From: DATKZH01 sp964475955
GTDB taxonomy: Bacteria > Planctomycetota > Planctomycetia > Pirellulales > Thermoguttaceae
NCBI GenBank assembly: GCA_964475955.1
Contig: CAYYZY010000011.1
Span: 13,695-77,694, forward strand
Length of the DNA: 64,000 nucleotides
Reading direction: 5' to 3'
Shown: positions 7,532 through 14,382 of the stretch, in pieces
Position numbering within the stretch: the stretch's first letter is position 1
Layout of the letters: the number at the start of each line of letters is the position of its first letter
Program-made: the position numbers and the translations under genes
Notes under the pieces: model-generated
Told to the model about the DNA's origin: nothing
The model's database searches: none
The model's input: the letters and a program-made list of their open reading frames with translations, nothing else

Positions 7532-8297
7532 AAAAGGGGACGCAGCTCTTTTCCGCACCTACTTCCGCTTGTTGGGACGGCCACGGGGACGGAACGTCGA
7601 TTCCAAGCCGAGCCGGATGGCCGTGTTGTGTCCCCAGCGCGGGCCGCCGAACGGGCATCCGCGGCGCACTGCTCGACGCAGGGCGTCGAGTTCGGCCTCC
7701 GTTTCCACGGCATTCACCTGCTGCAGCCAGTCGCGAGGCATGGGGAGCGGCCAGTCGGACAGGATCGCTCGATCTTGGGAGCCAGCGCCTCGACGCCAGA
7801 GACTCGAGTAGCGCCACTGCTCCGCCCGCCTCGCCAGGTTCGCCCGTACCGGGTTTCGCTCCACGTAACGCACGACCGTGTAGAAGTGCTCGTCGGTCTG
7901 CACGGGAAACGACTTGAACCGGCCCTGGTACAGGTGCCCGGTCCCGCGCGTCTGATGATGGGCGTGCCACCGCATGGTGTGCGTGTGGGTGAGCCAGCGC
8001 AGGAAGGCCGTCAGTTCGTCGTCCTCGCGGGGCCAAAGCACGAAGTGCCAGTGGTTGGGCATGAGACAATAGGCCAAGATGCGCGTGGGGTGCCGCTCCT
8101 GGGCCTCCTCCAACACACGCTCAAAGGCATCGTAGTCCGCAGGCTTCTCGAAGAGCGGCAGCCGCGCCACGGCGCGGTTCAGCGCGTGGTAGACCCACCC
8201 CCCCGGTGCAACTCGAGCGGCACGTGGCATGCCTTGTCTCTACCCAAAACGCACCGGTCCGTCAAGAAGGCCTCGAAAAAGAGCTGCGTCCCCTTTT
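7532..8297. mobile_element. RAYT element bounded by perfect inverted repeats
   Basis: The 21 bases at 7532-7552 (starting AAAAGGGGACGCAGCTC) are the exact reverse complement of 8277-8297. They frame one transposase gene and little else, so the whole 766-base unit looks like a mobile or recently mobile element. The arms have the same AAAAGGGGAC head as the other GGGGAC-type palindromes in the window but a different continuation. The unit sits between the YwaF-type gene and rsmD. I could not identify a target-site duplication. Confidence 0.8.
7559..8230 (-). CDS. REP-associated tyrosine transposase (RAYT, Y1/HUH family)
   Basis: The 223-residue protein has the layout of a TnpA-REP transposase. 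The N-terminus reads YHALNRAVARLPLFEKPADYDAFERVL. The metal-binding HUH motif is His60-Trp-His62 in YCLMPNHWHFVLWPRED. The helix with the probable catalytic tyrosine is VVRYVERNPVRANLARRA (Tyr122), followed by WRYSSLWRRG. These enzymes cut and join single-stranded DNA at REP hairpins and are thought to spread them. The gene is intact, including all motifs, and is flanked by perfect inverted repeats. Planctomycete genomes often carry such genes in single copies together with many small palindromes, which is what this window shows. Confidence 0.92.
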   Translation of the reverse strand: MPRAARVAPGGWVYHALNRAVARLPLFEKPADYDAFERVLEEAQERHPTRILAYCLMPNHWHFVLWPREDDELTAFLRWLTHTHTMRWHAHHQTRGTGHLYQGRFKSFPVQTDEHFYTVVRYVERNPVRANLARRAEQWRYSSLWRRGAGSQDRAILSDWPLPMPRDWLQQVNAVETEAELDALRRAVRRGCPFGGPRWGHNTAIRLGLESTFRPRGRPNKRK

Positions 8298-8381
8298 CTG
8301 CTCCGTCCTTGGTGACAAACGGCTCGACGCGGTCGATGTTCTGAACGTCCATCCGGTGTGCCTCGGGGCTTGGTTGCGTTG

Positions 8382-9026
8382 CTACGCGGTGTCCGCCTTG
8401 CGGTAGATCGCCACGACGGCCGGCGGATAGCGGCGCACGTCCCAGCCGGGCGCGTCGGGCAATTGCGCGGGGTCGAATCGGGCGTCGGACTCGACCGCGA
8501 AGAGGCTCTCCGGCGGGGCCGCGCGCATCAGGCCGCCGACCAGCGACAGCATCTCCTCGGTCCGATCGACGTAGAAATCGTACGGCGGCGAACAGAAGAC
8601 GACCCAAGGCGTGGGGCCCAAATCCGGCTGCTTGGCCGCCCAAAAGAAGACGTTCGCCTCGACCAGCTCGCAGAGCGACTCGACCCCCAACTCGGCCACG
8701 TTGCGCCGGATGACCGCGGCCGTGGGCAGGTGCCGCTCGATGAGCGTCGCCCGGCAGGCGCCCCGGCTGAGCGCTTCGAGGCCCAGGGCCCCGGTTCCCG
8801 CGAACAGGTCGACGGCGTGCTTGCCGCGCACGGCCGGTCCCAGGAGGTTGAACGTGGCCTCGCGCACGCGGTCCTTCATGGGCCGCACGCGCGGGTCGCC
8901 GGCGTAGCGGAGCTTGCGGCCGCGGAACTGCCCGCCGATGATCCGCAGACCGACCGGCGGCGCGTGCGCGCGCCGCGTGCGCCGACCCCCACTTGGCTTT
9001 GAGGCTTTCCGTTTGCGACCGGCCAT
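8382..9026 (-). CDS. rsmD: RsmD-like 16S rRNA (guanine-N2) methyltransferase
   Basis: The 214-residue protein follows RsmD throughout. The N-terminal RIIGGQFRGRKLRYAGDPRVRPMKDRVREATFNLLG matches the family's RNA-contacting start, and VDLFAGTGALGLEALSRGA is the SAM-binding motif I. RsmD methylates G966 of 16S rRNA in the small subunit. The catalytic tetrapeptide is normally DPPY; here it reads SPPY (VFCSPPYDFYV). The start at 9026 adds about 25 basic residues before the conserved core; the frame beyond it is not family-like. Downstream lies the RAYT element. Confidence 0.85.
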   Translation of the reverse strand: MAGRKRKASKPSGGRRTRRAHAPPVGLRIIGGQFRGRKLRYAGDPRVRPMKDRVREATFNLLGPAVRGKHAVDLFAGTGALGLEALSRGACRATLIERHLPTAAVIRRNVAELGVESLCELVEANVFFWAAKQPDLGPTPWVVFCSPPYDFYVDRTEEMLSLVGGLMRAAPPESLFAVESDARFDPAQLPDAPGWDVRRYPPAVVAIYRKADTA

Positions 9027-9415
9027 GGACCACGCTGGCTGGAAGTGCGGCTTCTCGCGGCTTCCCCGTCGGCGGGAGCCGCCGACGATCTCGTCCCGGA
9101 ACATTCTTCGCCAATAGCATTCGCCTACGATGCGAACATGCCCGTAGGACGGAACGCCGTTCCGTCGTCTGTAGGACGGAATGCCATTCCGTCTTACCCG
9201 CTTGCCTCCGAAGGCCGCGACAAAGCCCAGTGTAACGCAATCTCCGGATCGATGAAGACCGTCACGCAGAATCCCTTTTCTCTGCTGTCCGTTTCGCCGC
9301 CCCCTATTCCCGTTCCCTGGGCTTTCCGAACGGCCGCCTGTTTGTGCCGCGCGCCGGGGGCCGGTTACAATAGCGTCGCCGGGGCCAAATCGCATGATTC
9401 ACCAGGAGATCGACC
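9027..9415. other. divergent intergenic region between rsmD and the sialidase
   Basis: These 389 bases separate two divergently transcribed genes, so promoters for both should lie here. I did not find a convincing -35/-10 pair. The middle holds a tandem pair of palindromic repeats (9143-9197). The sialidase ribosome binding site AGGAG lies at about 9402-9406. Confidence 0.5.
9143..9197. repeat. tandem palindromic repeat, family GTAGGACGGAATGCCATTCC
   Basis: Two copies follow each other: GTAGGACGGAACGCCGTTCC at 9143 and GTAGGACGGAATGCCATTCC at 9171, each ending in GTCKT-type text that completes the dyad with GTAGGAC. A degenerate inverted copy, GTAAGACGAAATACCACTGC, is at 25684-25710. Confidence 0.75.
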
Positions 9416-10621
9416 ATGGGCAAAATGTCTTCCCTCGCGGCGACCGCATCGCTCCTTGCGTCGTGGGCCGTGCTCGCCCTGCCGACGCCGTCGCCGGCCG
9501 CCGCCCCGAGCGGGCTCGAAGGCGAACTCGAGCCTTTCCTCGGCAAGCCGACGCTGGAAATGCAGCAGGTCTTCAAGAGCGAGCGGTTCCCCAACGTCAC
9601 CGTCGCGCTGGACGGCACCGTGCTGGCCACGTGGGGCCGAAGCAGCGTGCGCCTGCGGCGCAGCGAAGACGGCGGCCAAACCTGGGGGCCACCGATCACC
9701 ATCGCCGAACCGGGGTTCCAGGGCGGCGGCACCACGGTCGACGAGACGAGCGGCGACGTGCTCGCCTTCGTCGAGGCCCATCATCCGCCCGCCCCGCTGA
9801 CCGTCTACCGCAGCAAGGACCACGGCAAGACGTGGACGGCGCAGCCGAGCACCGTGGTCAAGCCCGACGCCGCCGGCCATCGGCCGTCGATGCACATGGC
9901 CGAGCACGGCGTCACGCTGCGGCACGGCCCGCACAAGGGACGCCTGCTCCGCCCGGCACGCTACTACGGCGAGAAGAACAGCCGGGCGGAGTGGCCCAAC
10001 CACTACAACACGGCCGTCTACAGCGACGACGGCGGCTTCACCTGGCAGACCAGCGATCCGTTCCCGGAAAACGGGACGGGCGAGGGGGCCGTGGCCGAAC
10101 TGTCCGACGGGCGGGTCTACTACAACTCGCGCGTGCACTGGGAAGAGAGGCCGCAGAACACGCGCCGCCGCGCCGCCTGGAGCACCGACGGCGGCCAAAC
10201 CTGGAAAGACTGGCACGTCGTCGAAGTGCTCCCCGACGGCCAGCAGCATCGCTCCTACGGCTGCATGGGCGGGCTCGCGCGCCTGCCCGTCAAAAACCGG
10301 GACGTGCTCGTCTTCAGCAACCTCGATACGTCCCGGGCGAAACGGGAGCGGAGCACCGTGTGGGCGAGCTTCGACGGCGGGAAGACCTGGCCCGTCAAGC
10401 GCCTGGTCTACGACGGCCCCAGCGCGTATTCGTCGCTCGCGGCCGGTCGGCCCGGCACCCCGAGCAAAGGCTGGATCTACCTGCACTTCGAGGGCGGTCC
10501 GGCCGGCGGCTCCCAGGTGGCACGGTTCAACCTTTCCTGGCTCCTGGAGGGCGAAGCCACCGGTGACGGCGAACCGCCCGACTGGCTCGGCCGCGACGGC
10601 GGCTCCCCGAAAGGACCATGA
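9416..10621 (+). CDS. secreted sialidase/neuraminidase-like protein (six-bladed propeller)
   Basis: The 401-residue protein has a signal peptide (SSLAATASLLASWAVLALP then Pro/Ala-rich) and five Asp-box motifs of the form S-x-D-x-G-x-T-W: SEDGGQTW, SKDHGKTW, SDDGGFTW, STDGGQTW and SFDGGKTW. These mark the six-bladed beta-propeller of exo-sialidases (GH33-like BNR repeats). Such enzymes remove terminal sialic acid or related sugars, but many planctomycete members have untested substrates. ERFPNVTVALDGTVLATWG resembles the family start. Ribosome binding site AGGAG lies 10 bases upstream. The neighbouring sulfatase and oxidoreductase point to glycan breakdown outside the cytoplasm. Confidence 0.83.
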   Translation: MGKMSSLAATASLLASWAVLALPTPSPAAAPSGLEGELEPFLGKPTLEMQQVFKSERFPNVTVALDGTVLATWGRSSVRLRRSEDGGQTWGPPITIAEPGFQGGGTTVDETSGDVLAFVEAHHPPAPLTVYRSKDHGKTWTAQPSTVVKPDAAGHRPSMHMAEHGVTLRHGPHKGRLLRPARYYGEKNSRAEWPNHYNTAVYSDDGGFTWQTSDPFPENGTGEGAVAELSDGRVYYNSRVHWEERPQNTRRRAAWSTDGGQTWKDWHVVEVLPDGQQHRSYGCMGGLARLPVKNRDVLVFSNLDTSRAKRERSTVWASFDGGKTWPVKRLVYDGPSAYSSLAAGRPGTPSKGWIYLHFEGGPAGGSQVARFNLSWLLEGEATGDGEPPDWLGRDGGSPKGP

Positions 10622-10706
10622 CGGCACGCGCGCGGCCGCGCTTCCAGCACCCCCTTCCCACCTGCCCGACGACGCCGTCGATCCCAAGCCGAAGGAGGCA
10701 ACCACC

Positions 10707-11141
10707 ATGAGGCACCCGACGCCCAACCCGATGTCGACGATCCCGAAACCCGTGAAGACCGCCGCCGGTTTCCTCGCGGCCGGCTGGCTGCTGGCCGCCG
10801 CTTCGCTCCCTGCCGCCGAGCCGCGCGTTTTTCACGCCATGGGGGAGATGGCGGGCGAAGTCGGCACGACCGGCGCGATCCTCCAGTCCCGCCTCACGTC
10901 GAGCGCCGGGCTGGTCGAGGACGACGTCGAGGAGCCGGAAGAGAACCTCGACGTGCTCGGAGACGACGCCCCCAACCTCCTCCGCGATTTCCTCCTCGAC
11001 GCGATCCGCAGTTGGGTGGACGACGTCGTCGCCCGGCCCCGAAACCTCCACGCCATCACCCACGTCATCCCCTCCGCCCTCCACCACTACGACCTCCCCG
11101 ACCTGTCCGCGATCCTGGGCGAGAAGCTGCGGGTGGAGTGA
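10707..11141 (+). CDS. small secreted protein, possibly a remnant of a larger enzyme
   Basis: The 144-residue product starts after a good AAGGAGG site and has a signal peptide (AAGFLAAGWLLAAASLPAAEP). Residues after it, GEMAGEVGTTGAILQSRLTSSAGLVEDDV, resemble the start of PhoD-like phosphatases of planctomycetes, which begin with a GEVT..(S/A)(I/L)(V/L)(Q/W)(S/T)RLT pattern. The rest (residues about 65-144) does not match that family and seems to be unrelated text. It may be a truncated gene or an unknown short exported protein. It lies between the sialidase and the sulfatase and reads in the same direction. Confidence 0.5.
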   Translation: MRHPTPNPMSTIPKPVKTAAGFLAAGWLLAAASLPAAEPRVFHAMGEMAGEVGTTGAILQSRLTSSAGLVEDDVEEPEENLDVLGDDAPNLLRDFLLDAIRSWVDDVVARPRNLHAITHVIPSALHHYDLPDLSAILGEKLRVE

Positions 11142-11314
11142 TCGACCGCCGCCGCCTCGAGGACCCCGGCGACGATTCGCTGCGCTGCATAGTGCCCAAC
11201 AAGTGTACACCATGTTGCGAGCATTCGCTCGATTTGACGCCGCGGCGGCCGCGGATACCATGGGGGGCGAGCACGAAAGAGTCGGTCCGTCCACATTTTC
11301 CGCATCTCTCGTAG

Positions 11315-11374
11315 GTAGTAGGCACACTCCGTGTGCCGTAACCAGCGGACGGCACACGGAGTGTGGGCTGCTAC
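11315..11374. repeat. long palindrome upstream of the sulfatase
   Basis: GGCACACTCCGTGTGCCG (11321-11338) pairs with CGGCACACGGAGTGTG (11350-11365) around a loop of about 11 bases, and the flanks GTAGTA and CTGCTAC extend the dyad. Each arm is itself palindromic (GGCACAC..GTGTGCC). It lies 45-100 bases upstream of the sulfatase start, where it could attenuate transcription. The rest of the 276-base gap holds nothing I recognise. Confidence 0.75.
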
Positions 11375-11417
11375 GCGAACCAGAAGCTACGGTCCCGCCG
11401 CGCATGAGGAGCTTGTC

Positions 11418-12839
11418 ATGAGAAAACAATTGGTTCTTTCCAGCCTTCTGATCGGATTGACGGCCCTGGCGGCCGGGGGCGCGGCGGGGGAGCGGCCGAA
11501 CGTGCTGCTTTTGTGCGTCGACGATTTGCGGCCGGAGCTGGGCTGCTTCGGGGTCGACTACGTCGAGTCGCCCAACATCGACCGGCTCGCCGAGGGGGGG
11601 CGCGTGTTCCAGCGCCACTACGTCCAGGCGCCCACCTGCGGGGCCTCGCGCTACACGCTTTTGACCGGCGAGTACGGGCCGTACGGCAATATGGCGCTCT
11701 TCCAGAGGGCCAAGCGGCTGCGCGAGAATCCGCAGTCCGTTCCGCCGAGCCTGCCCGCCTGGTTCCGGCAGCACGGCTACGCGACCGTTTCGGTGGGGAA
11801 GGTCTCGCATCACCCGGGCGGGCGCGGCGGGCCGAACTGGGACGACGCCTCGCAGCCGGAGATGCCCGATTCCTGGGATCGGCACCTGATGCCGGCCGGC
11901 CCCTGGCAGCATCCGCGCGGCGCCATGCACGGCCTTGCGCGCGGCGAAATCCGGGGCGACGCCGGCAAGATGGACGTCTTCCAGTCCGCCCCCGGCCCCG
12001 ACACGATCTACCCGGACGGCCTCACCACCGAGGAGGCGCTCGGCCAGTTGGGCCGCCTGGCGCAGGGCGGGCCCCAAAGGCCGTTCTTCCTGGCCGTGGG
12101 GATCATCCGGCCGCACCTGCCGTTCGGCGCCCCGGCCCGATACATGGAACCCTACCGCGGCGCCGAGCTGCCGCCCACGCCGCATCCCCAGAAGCCCGAA
12201 GGCAAAACCACCTGGCACGGCTCCGGGGAGTTCATGAAGTACCACCGGTGGGGCCGCGACCCGAACCGCGACGCGGAATTCGCCGCCGCGGTCCGCAGGC
12301 ACTACGCCGCCTGCGTCTCCTACGCCGACGCCCTGGTCGGCCGCATCCTCGCCCGGCTCGACGAACTGGGCCTCCGCGACGACACGCTGATCGTCCTCTG
12401 GGGCGACCACGGGTGGCACCTGGGCGAGCACGCCGTCTGGGGGAAACATACACTGTTCGAGGAATCGCTCCGCTCGCCGCTGGTGATCTGCTACCCGGGC
12501 ATCCCGCGCGCCGGCGAGGCCACGCAGTCGGTCGTCGAAACGATCGACGTCTTCCCCACCCTCTGCGACCTGGCCGGCCTGCCCAAACCGGCGTTTCTCG
12601 ATGGAACGTCGCTCCTTCCCATCCTGGAAGACCCCGGCGCGCCCGGGCACACGGCCGTTTCGTACAAGGGGAACGTCGAGACGATCCGGACCGACACGCA
12701 CCGGCTCATCGCCCACTCGGGCGGGCATCTGGAGCTTTACGACCACCGCACGCCGGAGGGCGAAACGCGGAACCTGGCCCCGTCCGACCCCGGCACGGCG
12801 CACGAGCTTCTCGCGCAATTGCGCAAACGCCTGCCGTGA
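11418..12839 (+). CDS. secreted sulfatase (iduronate-2-sulfatase-like)
   Basis: The 473-residue protein has a signal peptide (MRKQLVLSSLLIGLTALAAGGAAG) and then the sulfatase fold. RPNVLLLCVDDLRPELGCFG holds the first metal-binding aspartates. APTCGASRYTLLTG is the C-x-A-S-R form of the C-x-P-x-R motif in which Cys becomes formylglycine. VGKVSHHPG follows, and the C-terminal LIVLWGDHGWHLGEHAVWGKHTLFEESLRSPLV carries the DH..H..K metal and substrate residues. The layout fits the iduronate-2-sulfatase-like branch (S1_7-type), which hydrolyses sulfate esters of glycans outside the cytoplasm. The ATG at 11418 follows AGGAGC. Maturation would require a formylglycine-generating or anaerobic sulfatase-maturing enzyme encoded elsewhere. 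Confidence 0.9.
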   Translation: MRKQLVLSSLLIGLTALAAGGAAGERPNVLLLCVDDLRPELGCFGVDYVESPNIDRLAEGGRVFQRHYVQAPTCGASRYTLLTGEYGPYGNMALFQRAKRLRENPQSVPPSLPAWFRQHGYATVSVGKVSHHPGGRGGPNWDDASQPEMPDSWDRHLMPAGPWQHPRGAMHGLARGEIRGDAGKMDVFQSAPGPDTIYPDGLTTEEALGQLGRLAQGGPQRPFFLAVGIIRPHLPFGAPARYMEPYRGAELPPTPHPQKPEGKTTWHGSGEFMKYHRWGRDPNRDAEFAAAVRRHYAACVSYADALVGRILARLDELGLRDDTLIVLWGDHGWHLGEHAVWGKHTLFEESLRSPLVICYPGIPRAGEATQSVVETIDVFPTLCDLAGLPKPAFLDGTSLLPILEDPGAPGHTAVSYKGNVETIRTDTHRLIAHSGGHLELYDHRTPEGETRNLAPSDPGTAHELLAQLRKRLP

Positions 12840-12866
12840 CGGCCGATCGGGCCCGTCGCGGGCGGC

Positions 12867-14207
12867 TTACGGTTCGATCGTGTAGGGCGCGCGTTGGCGG
12901 CGGCTTCTCAGCGCGCTGGCCTGGTCGTCGCCGACGAAGTCCTCTTTGCCCGGGTCCCAGTGCAGCTTGCGTTTCAGCAACAGGGCAATGTTGCACAGGT
13001 GGCAGGCGGTCATGGTGCGGTGGTGGGTGAAGACGTCGGAGATGGGCTGGGTGCGGTCCTTGATGCACTCGAAGAAGTTGCGCATGTGGTTGCCCGGCTC
13101 CTTGCCCTTGTAGAGCCTGGTCACCTCGCCGTCGAGCCACTCCTTGTCGGCGTCGGTGAGTTCTTCGATCGGCTTGCCGGTGAGGCGGCGCCGGTTGACG
13201 AAGATGCGGCCCTCCTCGCCCTCGAACCAGACGCCGTTATCGGGCCCGTGCTGGACGATCATCGTCGAGCCGTCGTCGTAGGTGTGCCTGATTTTGAACC
13301 GGGTGGCCGTGTTGTAGCCGTTGGGGAGCGTGACGCGGCCGTCGAAGAAGGCGACCGGGTCGAAGTCGTCGGGGATGTTGGGGAAGGTGCCTTCGCCCTC
13401 GACCTCGATCGGGCCCGAGTGGTCGTAGCCGAGCCCCCACTGGGCGACGTCGATGTGGTGGGCGCCCCAGTCGGTCATCTTGCCGCCGGAGTATTCCAGC
13501 CACCAGCGGAAGGTGCGGTGGCAGCGCTCGGGCGTGTAGTCGACCTTGGGGGCCTGGCCGAGCCAGAAGTCCCAGTCGAGGTGGGCGGGCGGCTCGGCCG
13601 TGGGGAAGGGGCCGCCGGTCGGGGCGCCGCCGATGGAGCAGGTGGCCGTAAGCTTCCCTCCCAGCCGGCCGCTCTGGGCCAGCGCGACGGCCTTGAGGAA
13701 CATGGCGTTGTTCTGGCTCCGCTGCTGGGTGCCCACCTGGAACACGCGGCCCGTCTCCTTCACCACGCGGCAGATCAGCTTGCCTTCGTCGATGGTCAGG
13801 GTGAGCGGCTTTTCGCAGTAGACGTCCTTGCCGGCTTGGAGTGCGGCGACGGCGACGGCCGTGTGCCAGTGGTCGGGCGTGCCGATGGTGACGACCTCGA
13901 CGTCGTCCCGCTCGAGCAGCTTCCGGTAGTCGCGGTAGATCTGTGGCTTGCCGTCGAAGTGGCCGGCGAACCGCTCGGCGTGGGTGCGGTCGACGTCGCA
14001 GCAAGCGACCACGTCGGCGAAGGCCGCCGCGCGCCGGCCGATGCCCGTCCCCTGCCCGCCCACGCCGATCGACGCGGCCAACGGCCGGTCGTTCTTCGAC
14101 GGCTCGGCGGCCCGGGCGCTCGTCAGGTGGTACGGCACGGCACCGGCGGCCACGAGGCCGGCCGAACGGGCCAGGAATTGCCGGCGGTTGGATCGGTGGC
14201 GGGTCAT
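12867..14207 (-). CDS. TAT-exported Gfo/Idh/MocA-family oxidoreductase
   Basis: The 446-residue protein has a TAT signal (RRQFLARSAGLVAAGAVPYHL) and an N-terminal NAD(P)-binding domain: AASIGVGGQGTGIGRRAAAFADVVACCDVD, then the family motif VTIGTPDHWHTAVAVAALQAGKDVYCEKPLTLTIDEG with the EKP catalytic lysine. The C-terminal half has GGKMTDWGAHHIDVAQWGLG, which is typical of the planctomycete exported group. These enzymes usually oxidise or reduce sugars and inositols; the substrate here is unknown. It converges with the sulfatase, only 27 bases away. AGGAG precedes the start at 14207; the longer frame start lacks a TAT-compatible N-terminus. Confidence 0.88.
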   Translation of the reverse strand: MTRHRSNRRQFLARSAGLVAAGAVPYHLTSARAAEPSKNDRPLAASIGVGGQGTGIGRRAAAFADVVACCDVDRTHAERFAGHFDGKPQIYRDYRKLLERDDVEVVTIGTPDHWHTAVAVAALQAGKDVYCEKPLTLTIDEGKLICRVVKETGRVFQVGTQQRSQNNAMFLKAVALAQSGRLGGKLTATCSIGGAPTGGPFPTAEPPAHLDWDFWLGQAPKVDYTPERCHRTFRWWLEYSGGKMTDWGAHHIDVAQWGLGYDHSGPIEVEGEGTFPNIPDDFDPVAFFDGRVTLPNGYNTATRFKIRHTYDDGSTMIVQHGPDNGVWFEGEEGRIFVNRRRLTGKPIEELTDADKEWLDGEVTRLYKGKEPGNHMRNFFECIKDRTQPISDVFTHHRTMTACHLCNIALLLKRKLHWDPGKEDFVGDDQASALRSRRQRAPYTIEP

Positions 14208-14382
14208 CGGCAGGCTCCTTTTCCCTTGAAGTCGAAGGCGAGCGGGAAGGCGTGGGACGTGCACGGCGCAGGCAAGCGAGTCGGGCACGCCCGTGGCGTG
14301 ACGGACTGTTCAGGTGGTCTCCAGTGTAACCTCCCGGCCGGGCGTCTTGCCAGTTGTCTCGGCTCCTCGGGCTTGACGTGAG

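Noticed and set aside
9143..9197. short CRISPR-like array (two repeat units)
   Set aside because: The two units are adjacent without spacers and are palindromic; no cas genes are present. They fit a dispersed palindromic repeat family better.
10527..12818. 763-aa minus-strand frame opposite the sulfatase
   Set aside because: The plus strand has an unmistakable sulfatase with all motifs; the minus frame has shadow composition.
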